In this document: in pieces, positions 1 through 9,565 of the stretch
Position numbering within the stretch: the stretch's first letter is position 1
Layout: each line of letters opens with the position of its first letter
From: Sideroxydans lithotrophicus
Lineage (GTDB): Bacteria > Pseudomonadota > Gammaproteobacteria > Burkholderiales > Gallionellaceae
NCBI GenBank assembly: GCA_020723185.1
Contig: DYJI01000001.1
Coordinates: forward strand, 530,101 to 594,100
Length of the DNA: 64,000 bases
Direction: 5' to 3'
The notes under the pieces: model-generated
Databases searched by the model: none
Told to the model about the DNA's origin: nothing
What the model saw: only the letters and a program-made list of their open reading frames with translations
Program-made: the position numbers and the translations under genes

Positions 1-2
1 GT

Positions 3-3000
3 GCAGCCAGCGGTGCCACAGCATCGCCTGCAGCCGACCAGGTCATCGTGGGCACACCGCTCGCGAGCGGCATGAAGCAACTGTATCTGGCAGGCGTAGC
101 GGCACCGTACACACTGTCACGCAACGTGACGGCGACTACGGGGGCGACGTTCGCGACGATCAACGGCAATAACGCATTCCTGACCTGGACCTTGACGCCG
201 GTGTTGCAGGCGGCCATGACGATCGATCCAGCCGTGTCTGCGACCATCCCTGTGCAACTCTATCTGGCGACGAACAGTGCCAGGAATTACCGCCCCAGAC
301 TCGATCTGCTCTGTGGCGCGACCGTGGTCTCCACCCTGACCCTGCCGAATACGGCATTGACTGCCACGGAACAACTGGTTACGGCCAATCTGCCTTTGGC
401 GGCAGCCACCGCCTGCCCGGCAGGTAGCACCTGGGCGCTCAAGGTAACGAACACGCAAACCAAGTCGAACAGGCGCATCTATGTATATCCTGCTCCCGCA
501 GCTGGTGTATCCCAGATCTCCCTGCCTTCGGCCACGGTGATCAATGTTGACAGCCTGACTGCCTATGATGCCGCCTATCCGGCCACGACCACGCGAGCTA
601 CGCCTTATCCGGCGGGCACGGTGGTCTATCTGCGAGCAGTGGTGAGCGACCCCTTTGGTTCCTTTGACATCAACGCCGCCAACATCACCATAACCGACTC
701 AAAAGGAACGGTGAAGCAGGCCGCGACGGCCATGACGATGGTGGCGGATTCCAACGTGCCACCACCGGTTGCACCCAATTATGCGTCGACCAAGACCTTT
801 GAATATCAGTACACCATCCCGACAGGCGGCGCGGGCGGCCAGTGGACGGCCTCGGTCAACGCCAAGGAGGGTACCGAAAACACTGTCAGCCATACGCGCT
901 TGGGTGGTTTCAGTGTCGCGCCCCCCATCGATCACTACGAGATCCAGGTCGCGAACAGCAGCATCACATGCATGCCGACCACGGTGACGGTGCGCGCTTG
1001 CCAGAATGCGACCAATCCCTGCGACACGGTTGCGAGCACCATCAACAGCAATGTCACCTTGTCGAGCACGGCATCCTCCACGCTGTCGCCGACCACGGTG
1101 ACTCTGGCGAGCGGGGTCGGGACGAGCAGCCTGAGCTATCCGCTGGCGGCAGACGGAACGGACGTGACGGTCTCGATCAGCAGTGTCACAGATGCGGCCA
1201 CCAATGCGACCCAGTGTGCGGGTGGTGCCGGTGGTTGTACGACCACCTTCTCCAGTGCCGGCTTCATATTGTCGGCGACCACGAATGGTGCCAGCGTCAC
1301 CATCCCGACGCAGGTGGCAGGCAAGAACAGCGCGCAGTACTACTTGCGGGCGGTCAAGACCAATACCTCGACGCGTGCCTGCGAGACCATCCTCAATGGT
1401 GCGAGTGTCGCAGTAGGGATAGGCTATGCCTGTACCGACCCGACGACGTGCGCGGCATCGAATCTGCTCAGCGTGAACGGTACGCTGGTGAGTAGGGATG
1501 ATACGGTCGGCACGACGTCGGTGAATTTGAATTTCTCCGGCACCAACAATGCCGCCCCCATCACGTTGAATTACGGCGATGTAGGCAACATCCAGCTGCA
1601 CTTCAAGAAGGCCAGTGTGGGAGGTGCGACTTTGTTGGGTAGCAGCAACGTGTTCCGTACCGACCCCTATGCTTTCAGCGTCAACGCATGTACCACGCTG
1701 ACCGGCGGTAAATGCACGACAGCCAACACCTCGCCGGTGGATGGCAGCGGCGCGAAGTTCATTGAAGCGGGTATGCCATTCAACGCCACCATCAGCGCCC
1801 TCCGTTGCGCGCAACAAGTGGATCTGAGCTGTCTGCCCGGGGCGGTGGCACCCAGCTATGGCAAGGCGAATGCCACACAAGCAGCGCTCGAAAAGGTCGT
1901 GCTGTCGCGGGCACTGGTTGCGCCAGCTTCCGGTTCCAGTGGTACCTTGAAGGGAACAGGGGTGACCACGAATCTGTTCCGTAGCGCTTTCACTGACGGC
2001 ACGGCAACTGTCACTGATCTGACGTGGGATGAGGTCGGCGTAATCACCTTGACCGCGAGCGCCACGGGCTTCATGGGAGCGACGCTCACCACGACCGGCA
2101 CCAGCGGCAATGTCGGGCGCTTCGTGCCGCATCACTTCGATACCGTTGTGGAGGGCACGATGCCCTGCGCGACCGGGCAGGTATGTCCGGCAAGCGTGAA
2201 CCCCATGGTGTATTCCGGACAGACGCTCGCCAAGACCACGGTGACTGCCAAGAACGCCATAGCCACCGTCGTGTCGGGTCTGACGACCTATGGGACGACG
2301 AGCAACTACAAATACGTGAGCCCGACCGTCAGCTTTGCAAAAGGCATCACCTTGAGCGCTGTGGATGCCAGCACGGGCAATACGGCAGTCGGCGGCGGCA
2401 CATTGGGCGGCACGCTGACACTGCCTGCCACATCCTTCACGGGCACGGGTTCCGGGGTATTGACCGCTGCTGCGGATAACACCGGTACGCCGAAATTCAC
2501 CCTGACGGCAAGTGCAACCCCTGCCCCGGTGAATTTCTACCTGCACGCGGTGGAGAGCAGCGGTACCGATCTGGTCAAATCCGAGGGGACGGGGGCGACA
2601 CAAGGCGGAGCGAGATCCGTTGCCGGCCGTTTCAAGATCAGCAATGCCTATGGCTCGGGTCTGCTGCCTTTGCCTATCACCGCCGATGTGCAGTTCTATG
2701 ATGGGACGGCGTGGCAGAGGAGCACGATGGACAGCATCACGAAGATCGATCCGCGTGTGGATCCGAACGGGAATTTCAAGCCGACGGGCATGGCGGTCAC
2801 GGCAACCAGTACCGCTCAGCTATCGGTTTCCGGCGGAAAGTTGCAGGGATTCGAATTGAACGCACCGGGCGCATCAGGAACTGCGACACTCAGCTTCACC
2901 AGCCCAAGCGGGGCACCTGACATCAGCTATCTGCTGACGAACACGCTCGTGACAGGTGAGGCGATATTCGGTACCTATACGGGCAAGAGGCCTTACATCT

Positions 3001-3020
3001 ATCAGCGAGAATCTTACTGA
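3..3020 (+). CDS. mshQ: MSHA biogenesis protein MshQ-like, DUF6701 (5' partial)
   Basis: The reading frame is open from base 3, so the true start lies before the window and about 1006 residues are visible. The protein is rich in Thr, Ser, Ala and Gly with scattered cysteine pairs (for example CATGQVC near residue 712), as in secreted beta-sandwich adhesin-like proteins. Towards the C-terminus, at about residues 870-920, a block containing GRFKISNAYGS and then a VQFYDGTAW-like stretch matches the MshQ/DUF6701 family as I know it. Its place directly before mshI-N supports MshQ, a large accessory protein of the MSHA type IV pilus that is probably surface-exposed or pilus-tip associated. The gene ends 163 bases before mshI. 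The exact role of MshQ is poorly defined, so adhesin or minor pilus component is inference. Confidence 0.8.
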   Translation, partial: AASGATASPAADQVIVGTPLASGMKQLYLAGVAAPYTLSRNVTATTGATFATINGNNAFLTWTLTPVLQAAMTIDPAVSATIPVQLYLATNSARNYRPRLDLLCGATVVSTLTLPNTALTATEQLVTANLPLAAATACPAGSTWALKVTNTQTKSNRRIYVYPAPAAGVSQISLPSATVINVDSLTAYDAAYPATTTRATPYPAGTVVYLRAVVSDPFGSFDINAANITITDSKGTVKQAATAMTMVADSNVPPPVAPNYASTKTFEYQYTIPTGGAGGQWTASVNAKEGTENTVSHTRLGGFSVAPPIDHYEIQVANSSITCMPTTVTVRACQNATNPCDTVASTINSNVTLSSTASSTLSPTTVTLASGVGTSSLSYPLAADGTDVTVSISSVTDAATNATQCAGGAGGCTTTFSSAGFILSATTNGASVTIPTQVAGKNSAQYYLRAVKTNTSTRACETILNGASVAVGIGYACTDPTTCAASNLLSVNGTLVSRDDTVGTTSVNLNFSGTNNAAPITLNYGDVGNIQLHFKKASVGGATLLGSSNVFRTDPYAFSVNACTTLTGGKCTTANTSPVDGSGAKFIEAGMPFNATISALRCAQQVDLSCLPGAVAPSYGKANATQAALEKVVLSRALVAPASGSSGTLKGTGVTTNLFRSAFTDGTATVTDLTWDEVGVITLTASATGFMGATLTTTGTSGNVGRFVPHHFDTVVEGTMPCATGQVCPASVNPMVYSGQTLAKTTVTAKNAIATVVSGLTTYGTTSNYKYVSPTVSFAKGITLSAVDASTGNTAVGGGTLGGTLTLPATSFTGTGSGVLTAAADNTGTPKFTLTASATPAPVNFYLHAVESSGTDLVKSEGTGATQGGARSVAGRFKISNAYGSGLLPLPITADVQFYDGTAWQRSTMDSITKIDPRVDPNGNFKPTGMAVTATSTAQLSVSGGKLQGFELNAPGASGTATLSFTSPSGAPDISYLLTNTLVTGEAIFGTYTGKRPYIYQRESY

Positions 3021-3144
3021 TAGGCGTCGGTAAGCTGTCAGGCCGCCGTGCTTGCGCGTGGCTGCTTGGCAGCGGAACGTCGGAAAATCGACGAAAAGGG
3101 CAGATAAAATGCCGGAAGCTGGACGCCGAAGGGGAAATTTATCC

Positions 3145-3173
3145 TTGACGGCAATAGGTTAGTAGATTAAGTT
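3145..3173 (+). promoter_or_regulatory. possible promoter for mshI operon
   Basis: In the 163-base gap between mshQ and mshI there is TTGACG at 3145-3150 and, 17 bases later, TAAGTT at 3168-3173, ten bases before the mshI ATG. The -35 is good and the -10 is weak. The gap is the only room for a promoter before seven genes that overlap or abut. Low confidence. Confidence 0.25.
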
Positions 3174-3183
3174 CGCCCAAATT

Positions 3184-4140
3184 ATGGAATTTTCCCGATT
3201 ATTCTCGTTGTTCCAGCGCGGTAGCCGTGAGGCCGGCTGGACAGCTGTCACCCTTGGAAGCAAGGGGGTCTATGTCGCGCAGGCGAAGTATGTCGGGGCG
3301 CGTCCGCAGGTCACGCGCTGCACATTCCTTGCCGCGACCGAGGTGAATTCGGCTACGCTGGACAGAGTGCGCAAAGAACTGCAACTCGATAATGCGCGCG
3401 TCACGACGTTGCTGGCTCCCAACGAGTATCAGATGCTGATGGTCGAGGCACCGAATGTGCCGGTGGATGAATTGAAAACAGCCATCCGCTGGAAGATCAA
3501 GGACTCGCTCAACTACCATGTGGATGATGCGACCATCGATGTATTGCAGATCCCCATCGGAAAGTATGGCAGTGAGCGTCCGCAATCGTTGTATGCCGTA
3601 GCGGCCTCGAACGAGACGATACGCAAGCGCATCAGCATGTTCGACAAGGCAAAGATAGACCTGTCCGTGATCGACATCCCCGAAACGGCGCAACGCAACA
3701 TTGCTGCACTGTTCGAGACCGAGGGCAGGGGCTTGGCGATGCTGTCTTTCGATGATGAGGGGGGGCTGCTCACGATCACCAGCGACGGCGAGTTGTTCCT
3801 GGCCCGTCGCATCGAGATCACCGTCGGGCAGTTGTCCGATGCGGACGAGACGCTGCGTCAGCAGTACCGTGATCGCGTCGAACTGGAAGTGCAGCGTTCG
3901 CTTGATTATTTCGACCGTCAATTCCATCACCTGTCGATCAATCGGATGCTGGTATCCGCTCCGGAAGAACTGGGCATGGTCGCCGTGTTGGGCGGCAGCT
4001 TGGGCATGCCGGTCGAAACGCTCGATCTGGCGCAAGGGATGGATATCGTCGGGGTGCCGGAATTGGCCGATAGCGAGTATGCGAGTTACGCGCTGTACGC
4101 GTTGGGTGCCGCGCTGCGCTTGGAGAAGAAAGCGCTATGA
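3184..4140 (+). CDS. mshI: MSHA biogenesis protein MshI (PilM-like)
   Basis: This 318-residue soluble protein has the look of the PilM/MshI actin-like family, which sits on the cytoplasmic face of the type IV pilus inner-membrane platform and contacts the PilN-like protein. There is no membrane segment. The start sits within FSRLFSLFQRGSREAG, and an SGDGELFLARRI-like central strand region is present. The stop overlaps the next ATG by four bases (ATGA), so translation is coupled to the PilN-like partner, as in pilM-pilN pairs. Identification rests on family style plus the secure operon context. Confidence 0.82.
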   Translation: MEFSRLFSLFQRGSREAGWTAVTLGSKGVYVAQAKYVGARPQVTRCTFLAATEVNSATLDRVRKELQLDNARVTTLLAPNEYQMLMVEAPNVPVDELKTAIRWKIKDSLNYHVDDATIDVLQIPIGKYGSERPQSLYAVAASNETIRKRISMFDKAKIDLSVIDIPETAQRNIAALFETEGRGLAMLSFDDEGGLLTITSDGELFLARRIEITVGQLSDADETLRQQYRDRVELEVQRSLDYFDRQFHHLSINRMLVSAPEELGMVAVLGGSLGMPVETLDLAQGMDIVGVPELADSEYASYALYALGAALRLEKKAL

Positions 4141-4766
4141 GTCAGCAGATCAACCTGTTCAACCCGGTCTTTCTCAAACAGAGGAAGCATTTCTCGGCGC
4201 TGACCATGCTGCAGGCTTTGCTGCTCATCGTGCTGGGATCGATGCTGTTCTACGGTTATGCCATGTACCAGGTGAAACTGCTGGCGAAACAGACGGCCGA
4301 GATGAATGTGCGCTACGAGGCGGAGCAGAGGCGTCTGGTCAACTACATCAACGAGTTCTCCCCGGAGCGCGCGCAGAAGCAGCTGAACGATGAGTTGCAG
4401 ATGGTTGAAGCGCAGGCCAGCCAGCAGGAAACCCTGCTTGCGACGCTCAAGAGCGGTGCGTTCGGCAATACACAGGGTTATTCGGAATATCTGCGCGCAT
4501 TCGCGCGCCAGACGGTCAAGGGCTTGTGGCTGACCGGTTTCGACATCAATGGCGATGGTGCGCAGATGAGTCTGCAAGGGGCCGTCGTCAATCCACGGCT
4601 CCTTCCGGAATATATCCAGCGCATGAATCGTGAGCCGGTGATGCGGGGCAAATCGTTCGCTGCCTTGCAAATGAAGCAGCCGGAAGCTGCAAATAATCAG
4701 TCGGCGACGGGGTATGTTGAATTCAACCTGAGATCGGTGGTCGCCGGGGAGGTTGGGAAAAAATGA
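4137..4766 (+). CDS. PilN-like MSHA inner-membrane protein (MshI2)
   Basis: This 209-residue bitopic protein has a short cytoplasmic N-terminus starting SQQINLFNP, the motif by which PilN proteins dock on PilM. One membrane helix follows at about residues 22-44, then a coiled coil (about 45-100) and a small periplasmic domain. It is PilN-like and forms the inner-membrane alignment complex with MshI and MshJ. It overlaps mshI and mshJ by four bases on each side. It is called MshI2 in some MSHA clusters; I leave the symbol blank because naming differs between genomes. Confidence 0.8.
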   Translation: MSQQINLFNPVFLKQRKHFSALTMLQALLLIVLGSMLFYGYAMYQVKLLAKQTAEMNVRYEAEQRRLVNYINEFSPERAQKQLNDELQMVEAQASQQETLLATLKSGAFGNTQGYSEYLRAFARQTVKGLWLTGFDINGDGAQMSLQGAVVNPRLLPEYIQRMNREPVMRGKSFAALQMKQPEAANNQSATGYVEFNLRSVVAGEVGKK

Positions 4767-5431
4767 AAGAGCGTTGGGATCAGCTTGTTTCAAAGATCGA
4801 CGCGATGTCGCTGCGCGAGCGCGCCTTGGTTTTCGCAGCGGTTGCGTTCGCGCTGGTGGCTTTGATCGACTCGTTCTTCCTCAATCCCCTGCTGCAACAG
4901 CAGAAACGGCTTTCCTCGCAGGTGGTGCAGCAGCAGGAGAAAATGAAGGAGATACAGGGGCAGTTGGCGGCGCTGTTGCAGGCTAAGGAAGCCGACAAGG
5001 ACGCGCCACAGCGCGAGCGTATCCGTCAGCTGCGCGAGCAGATTGCGCAGGGCGAGATGTTCCTGAAGGAAACTCAGGACAAGCTCGTGGCTCCCGAGCG
5101 TATGGCACATCTGCTGGAACAGGTGCTGGTAAAGAACGGCCGCCTGCAATTGGTCTCGCTGGAGACGATGCAGGTGGCGAACTTCATTGAGCCGTCGGAC
5201 AAGGATCCCCAGCCCGCCACGGCAACGGGCAAGCAGATCTACAAGCACGGCGTCAAGATCACAGTGCGCGGCAGTTATGCCGATTTGACGCAATATCTCC
5301 AGATGCTGGAAGAGTTGCCTACCCAGATGTTCTGGGGGATGGCGAGCCTGAATGTGGTGAAATACCCCCAAGCGGAATTGACACTGACACTGTATACACT
5401 CAGTTTGGACAAGACATGGCTACAGGTATGA
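4763..5431 (+). CDS. mshJ: MSHA biogenesis protein MshJ (PilO-like)
   Basis: This 222-residue bitopic protein has a cytoplasmic segment with the basic SLRERALVF stretch, one membrane helix at about residues 22-40, a long Gln/Glu/Lys-rich coiled coil (about 45-110) and a C-terminal ferredoxin-like periplasmic domain. This is the PilO architecture. With the PilN-like protein it should form a periplasmic heterodimer linking the motor platform to the secretin. The start overlaps the previous stop (ATGA at 4763). Confidence 0.82.
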   Translation: MKERWDQLVSKIDAMSLRERALVFAAVAFALVALIDSFFLNPLLQQQKRLSSQVVQQQEKMKEIQGQLAALLQAKEADKDAPQRERIRQLREQIAQGEMFLKETQDKLVAPERMAHLLEQVLVKNGRLQLVSLETMQVANFIEPSDKDPQPATATGKQIYKHGVKITVRGSYADLTQYLQMLEELPTQMFWGMASLNVVKYPQAELTLTLYTLSLDKTWLQV

Positions 5432-5916
5432 AGCGACTCGCCACAGCTTTGCTGTTATGCATGATGCCGGGCATGGGTGCATGGGCGGCTGCCGATTTGG
5501 ACGATCCAACGCGCCCCGCGTTCGATCTGGTACCCGGGCTGGACGGACAGATCGTGGATACCGCGTCTACAAAGATTGCCCCCACCGGTTTGCAATCCGT
5601 GATCCTTTCCGGGAAGCGTGAGGCAGCCATCATCAATGGCACGGAAGTGGAAGTCGGCAAGAAGTATGGCAACGCGACGCTTACGGTCGTGAACGAGACC
5701 TGCGTGGTACTGATGGGGCCGGAAGGGCGCCAGGTGATGCACATGTATCCGACGGTCAATCTGTCCAAGAACGAGCTGGCCTGCGCTGGGCGTAGCGGTC
5801 TGCAGACCATACGCAAAGTGGCCGTAAAGAAGAAACCAAGGAAAAAAACCGCGCCGGCAAAGAAGAAGGTCGTGACCTGCGTGGATGAAGACACCAAGGA
5901 TGGGAGTGGAAAATGA
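5428..5916 (+). CDS. mshK: MSHA biogenesis protein MshK (PilP-like)
   Basis: An upstream ATG exists at 5416, but the ATG at 5428 overlaps the mshJ stop as ATGA and begins a proper signal peptide (MKRLATALLLCMMPGMGAWAA), so I choose it, giving 162 residues. The mature protein begins DLDDPTRPAFD, typical of MshK/GspC-HR-like small beta domains that bind the secretin periplasmic neck. The C-terminal 30 residues form a Lys/Pro/Ala-rich basic tail with a lone cysteine. The likely role is the periplasmic link between the MshJ/PilN-like pair and the MshL secretin. Confidence 0.8.
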   Translation: MKRLATALLLCMMPGMGAWAAADLDDPTRPAFDLVPGLDGQIVDTASTKIAPTGLQSVILSGKREAAIINGTEVEVGKKYGNATLTVVNETCVVLMGPEGRQVMHMYPTVNLSKNELACAGRSGLQTIRKVAVKKKPRKKTAPAKKKVVTCVDEDTKDGSGK

Positions 5917-7571
5917 GGCAATTATTCATCGTGCTGAGTCTGTTTGCATTCGCCGGTTGCGCGACGAACGGTGCCAGCCAGAACGCCAAGGGCCAGATCG
6001 ACACAGAACTGGATGCGGCAGTAAAGGCCAGCACGCAGACAGAGGTCTATGACGCGCTGCTGCCGCCATTGCCGGGGCAGACTGCCCCAGCCGATTCCGC
6101 CGCCTCTGAAGCGAAGTTCGACCTTGCCGTGAACAACACGCCGGCCCAGCAGGTGTTCATGGCCATCGTGTCCGGCACGCGCTACAGCATGCTGCTGCAT
6201 CCGGATATCGAAGGGAGCATCTCGCTCAACCTGAAAGACGTGACCGTGTTCGACGCTCTGGAAGCCATCCGCGAGATGTACGGTTACGAATACAAGATCG
6301 ACGGCACGCGCATCTACATACAGCCACTGGGTCTGCAGACGCGCATCTTCCATGTGAACTATCTGACCGGCCAGCGCGAGGGTAAATCCAGTCTGCGTGT
6401 GACATCTGGCTCCGTGTCGGACGCGCCGACCTCTTCCACCGGCGCGACCGGTGTGGCCACCAATTCGACCGGCGGGCAGTCTGCGCTGGACAGCAGCAAG
6501 GTTAGCATGACCAGCAGTGCCGATTTCTGGGATGAGCTGAGCAAATCGCTGGCTGCCATCGTCGGCAACGAGAAAGGCCGTAGCGTGGTGATCAGCCCGA
6601 TGTCGGGTGTGATCGTGGTGCGCGCGATGGCGGAAGAGATGAAGAATGTAGCCGCCTACCTCAAGGCTTCACAGATCTCCATCGAACGTCAGGTGATCCT
6701 GGAGGCGAAGATCGTGGAAGTACAGTTGAACGAATCCTTCCAGTCCGGCGTCAATTGGGGTGCGATCAAGAATACGGCCAACAGCGGACTCAGCGTCGGC
6801 CAGCTTGCCAACGGCACAAGCTTGCCGAATGCGGGGGGCTCGATCACCAACGGGATCGTGACATCGACGCCGGGAACGAATATCGCGCTGGCCGCTGCCG
6901 GATCGCTACCGGCGGGCGCCATCGCGGGCAGCATATTCGGCCTCGCCTTCCAGACCAGCAACTTCGCGGCGCTGCTGAACTTCCTCGAATCGCAGGGTGA
7001 TGTGCATGTACTGTCCAGCCCGCGCATCGCAACGTTGAACAACCAGAAGGCTGTGCTGAAAGTGGGTACGGACGAGTTCTTTGTGACCAATGTGACGAAC
7101 ACCACGACCACCGGCACGGCCACCACCAGCACGCCCAGCGTGACCTTGCAGCCGTTCTTCTCCGGTATCGCGCTGGATGTGACGCCGCGCATCGACCAGA
7201 ACGACGAGATCATCCTGCATGTCCATCCGTCGGTCAGCCTGGTCAGCACGGTCAACAAGACCATCAATGTGGGCGGCGTGGGCGGCACACTGAACCTGCC
7301 ACTGGCCTCCAGTTCGATATCCGAGACAGACAGCATCGTGCGCGCGAAGGATGGACAGATCGTGGCGATCGGCGGTCTGATGCGCCAAGCCACCTATGAA
7401 GACCAGTCAGGCCTGCCGGGATTGCCAAAATCGCTATTCGGGCAGACCAGCCAGACATCGCAGAAACGCGAACTGGTGATCCTGATCAAGCCGACGGTGG
7501 TGAACAGCGAGAAAGACTGGTCCGACGACATCACGCGCAGCCGTGACCGCATCAAGGGCATGACCCGTTAA
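5913..7571 (+). CDS. mshL: MSHA pilus secretin MshL
   Basis: This 552-residue outer-membrane secretin lipoprotein has a signal peptide with lipobox FAGC, with Cys16 lipidated. A secretin/TonB short N-terminal-like domain lies at about residues 75-145 (QQVFMAIVSGTRYSM onwards). The two-part secretin domain occupies about residues 230-545. It includes the VHVLSSPRIATLNNQKA block and the C-terminal RELVILIKPTVV strand, both secretin signatures. A Ser/Thr/Gly-rich linker (about 150-195) separates N-domain and secretin. It forms the multimeric channel through which the MSHA pilus leaves the cell. ATGA overlap with mshK. Confidence 0.92.
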   Translation: MRQLFIVLSLFAFAGCATNGASQNAKGQIDTELDAAVKASTQTEVYDALLPPLPGQTAPADSAASEAKFDLAVNNTPAQQVFMAIVSGTRYSMLLHPDIEGSISLNLKDVTVFDALEAIREMYGYEYKIDGTRIYIQPLGLQTRIFHVNYLTGQREGKSSLRVTSGSVSDAPTSSTGATGVATNSTGGQSALDSSKVSMTSSADFWDELSKSLAAIVGNEKGRSVVISPMSGVIVVRAMAEEMKNVAAYLKASQISIERQVILEAKIVEVQLNESFQSGVNWGAIKNTANSGLSVGQLANGTSLPNAGGSITNGIVTSTPGTNIALAAAGSLPAGAIAGSIFGLAFQTSNFAALLNFLESQGDVHVLSSPRIATLNNQKAVLKVGTDEFFVTNVTNTTTTGTATTSTPSVTLQPFFSGIALDVTPRIDQNDEIILHVHPSVSLVSTVNKTINVGGVGGTLNLPLASSSISETDSIVRAKDGQIVAIGGLMRQATYEDQSGLPGLPKSLFGQTSQTSQKRELVILIKPTVVNSEKDWSDDITRSRDRIKGMTR

Positions 7572-7574
7572 GCG

Positions 7575-8525
7575 ATGTACCTGCAGCATTTCGGACTGCG
7601 CGAACCACCCTTTTCGCTGACACCGGATACCAGCTTCTTTTTCGCCTGCACGAATTATCAGGAGGGGCTGAACACCCTGCTGGTCGCGGCTCGCAACGGT
7701 GAAGGATTCATCAAGATCACCGGCGAAGTGGGCAACGGCAAGACCTTGCTGTGCCGCAAGTTCCTCTCCTCCCTGAGTCAGGGCCGACAGACCACCACGC
7801 TGATCGGTACCCAGGATGCCGGCAGCCAATCGGCGGGCACCCAATTCGTCACCGCCTACCTGCCCAATCCTTATCTGGAGCCGCGCAGCCTGCTACTGGC
7901 GCTGGCGGATGAGTTCCGTATCGAGCTGGATCCCAACGTCGACCAGCACATGCTGCTGAAAGAACTGACGCGCGCCTTGCTCCACTTCGCACGCGAAGGC
8001 AAACGCGTGTTGGTCTGTCTGGACGAGGCGCAAGCGATGCCGCTGGAGAGCCTGGAAGTGCTGCGCCTGCTGACCAATCTGGAGACGGAGAAGCGCAAGT
8101 TGCTGCAGGTGGTGCTGTTCGGGCAGCCGGAGCTGAATGACCGTCTGCGCCACAATTCCATCCGCCAATTGCGCCAGCGCATCAGTTTCCAGTACGAGCT
8201 GAAAGGCCTGCGCCGCGACGAACTGGAGCGTTATCTGCGCCATCGAGTCGCAGTCGCTGGATACGCCGGCGAGACGCTGTTCGCCCGCAGCGCGGTAGGC
8301 AAGATGCATCGTGTGACGGGCGGTACACCGAGGCTGGTGAACATCCTCGCGCACAAGGCCTTGATGCTGGCGTTCGCCGAGGGACGGCAGCAGGTTGGCA
8401 GCAAGCATGTCGCCAGTGCGGCAGCAGATACACCCGAAGTGAAACGGGACTGGCTGCCATGGGCACTGTCGGGTCTGGTCATCGCCGTGGCGCTGAGCGT
8501 CATCGCGCTGGTGTTGTCACTATGA
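7575..8525 (+). CDS. mshM: MSHA biogenesis ATPase MshM (ExeA/GspA-like)
   Basis: This 316-residue AAA ATPase begins MYLQHFGLREPPFSLTPD, the classic ExeA/MshM opening. Walker A is GEVGNGKT at about residues 50-57 and Walker B is VLVCLDEAQ at about 150-158. An arginine-rich sensor region follows and a single C-terminal membrane helix occupies the last 20 residues. ExeA-type proteins help secretins assemble through the peptidoglycan, and MshM is the MSHA counterpart. It starts three bases after the mshL stop. Confidence 0.88.
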   Translation: MYLQHFGLREPPFSLTPDTSFFFACTNYQEGLNTLLVAARNGEGFIKITGEVGNGKTLLCRKFLSSLSQGRQTTTLIGTQDAGSQSAGTQFVTAYLPNPYLEPRSLLLALADEFRIELDPNVDQHMLLKELTRALLHFAREGKRVLVCLDEAQAMPLESLEVLRLLTNLETEKRKLLQVVLFGQPELNDRLRHNSIRQLRQRISFQYELKGLRRDELERYLRHRVAVAGYAGETLFARSAVGKMHRVTGGTPRLVNILAHKALMLAFAEGRQQVGSKHVASAAADTPEVKRDWLPWALSGLVIAVALSVIALVLSL

Positions 8526-9565
8526 GCCTGATCAATCAGGTTCTGAACCAGCTGGAACAGCGCGGCGCACACACCGCACCGGATCAGACGCAGATCCGTG
8601 CCGTCCCCGCACTGCCGAAACGGGACTGGATCAAACCGTTGGCACTTGCTGCAGGAGTCCTGCTCGTGGCGAGTGCGGGGGGCTGGTTGTGGAAACACAA
8701 AGCCGAAAGCCCGGGACCGGAGGCACAGGGCAGCAGTGTTTCCCCGTTAGCGCCGACCGTGGTCGAGCAGGAAGCTGAACCGCGCACTGGCCCCGCTGTA
8801 CGACTCAGCTATGAGCTCAGCGCGCTGCCGCTACCTGAATCGTTGCGCGAAAGCGAACCGCAGCCCCAGCCGCCATCGTCATCCTCGCGCCCGCTGGTGG
8901 CGGACATGGCAGTCGAGCCGCTGCCGGTGCGCGAAGCGCCGAGCAGCCCGCCCGTCATCACACGCAGGGAGGCACCGCTGCCCGTCAAGCAGATCAGCCC
9001 GCTGCAACGTGCCGATGCGGATTACCGCAAAGGTCTGCAAGCGCAACAGCAGGGCAAGGTGCCAGAAGCGATGGCTGCCTATGAAGCCGCCCTCAAGGGC
9101 AATGAGCAGCATGAGGCGGCACGGCTCGCGATGGCTGCCCTGTTGCAGGAGAACGGCCAGCAAGCGGCGGCCGAGCGCCTCCTGCAAGCCGGCCTGCTCC
9201 TGAAACCGCTGCGTTTGTCATACGCCATGGCGCTGGCGAGGATGCAGCTCGGGCGCGAGCAGCTGGGGCTGGCGGTAGAGACGCTGCAGTCGCATCTGGC
9301 TGCGGCTGATGGCCAAGCCGACTATCAGGCGTTCTATGCCGCGCTGTTGCAGCGGCAGGAGCGACACAAAGAAGCCGTGACCCACTATGAGATCGCGCTG
9401 CAGATATCGCCCCGCAACGGTGTCTGGCGTGTGGGCTATGCCATCTCGCTGCAGGCGGCAGGGCGGCCGGAAGATGCCAAACTGGCTTACAAGCAGGCAT
9501 TGTCGACCGGTACGCTCTCGCGCGAATTGACCGCCTTCGTGCAGCAGAGGTTGGCGGGACTCTAG
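8522..9565 (+). CDS. mshN: MSHA biogenesis protein MshN, TPR domain
   Basis: An in-frame GTG exists further upstream inside mshM, but the ATG at 8522 overlaps the mshM stop (ATGA) and gives MSLINQVLNQLEQRG, the usual MshN start; 347 residues. A short cytoplasmic segment is followed by one membrane helix (about residues 40-60), a Pro/Glu-rich periplasmic linker (about 65-160) and four or so tetratricopeptide repeats (about 165-345; e.g. ADYRKGLQAQQQGKVPEAM). MshM and MshN resemble the GspA/GspB pair. The last gene of the run; its stop shares the palindrome CTAG (9562-9565) with the stop of comF on the other strand. Confidence 0.85.
   Translation: MSLINQVLNQLEQRGAHTAPDQTQIRAVPALPKRDWIKPLALAAGVLLVASAGGWLWKHKAESPGPEAQGSSVSPLAPTVVEQEAEPRTGPAVRLSYELSALPLPESLRESEPQPQPPSSSSRPLVADMAVEPLPVREAPSSPPVITRREAPLPVKQISPLQRADADYRKGLQAQQQGKVPEAMAAYEAALKGNEQHEAARLAMAALLQENGQQAAAERLLQAGLLLKPLRLSYAMALARMQLGREQLGLAVETLQSHLAAADGQADYQAFYAALLQRQERHKEAVTHYEIALQISPRNGVWRVGYAISLQAAGRPEDAKLAYKQALSTGTLSRELTAFVQQRLAGL

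Noticed and set aside
699..2603. Long minus-strand open frame of 634 codons opposite mshQ
   Set aside because: It is Arg/Gly/His-rich low-complexity translation with no domain, produced by the codon bias of the real gene on the other strand.
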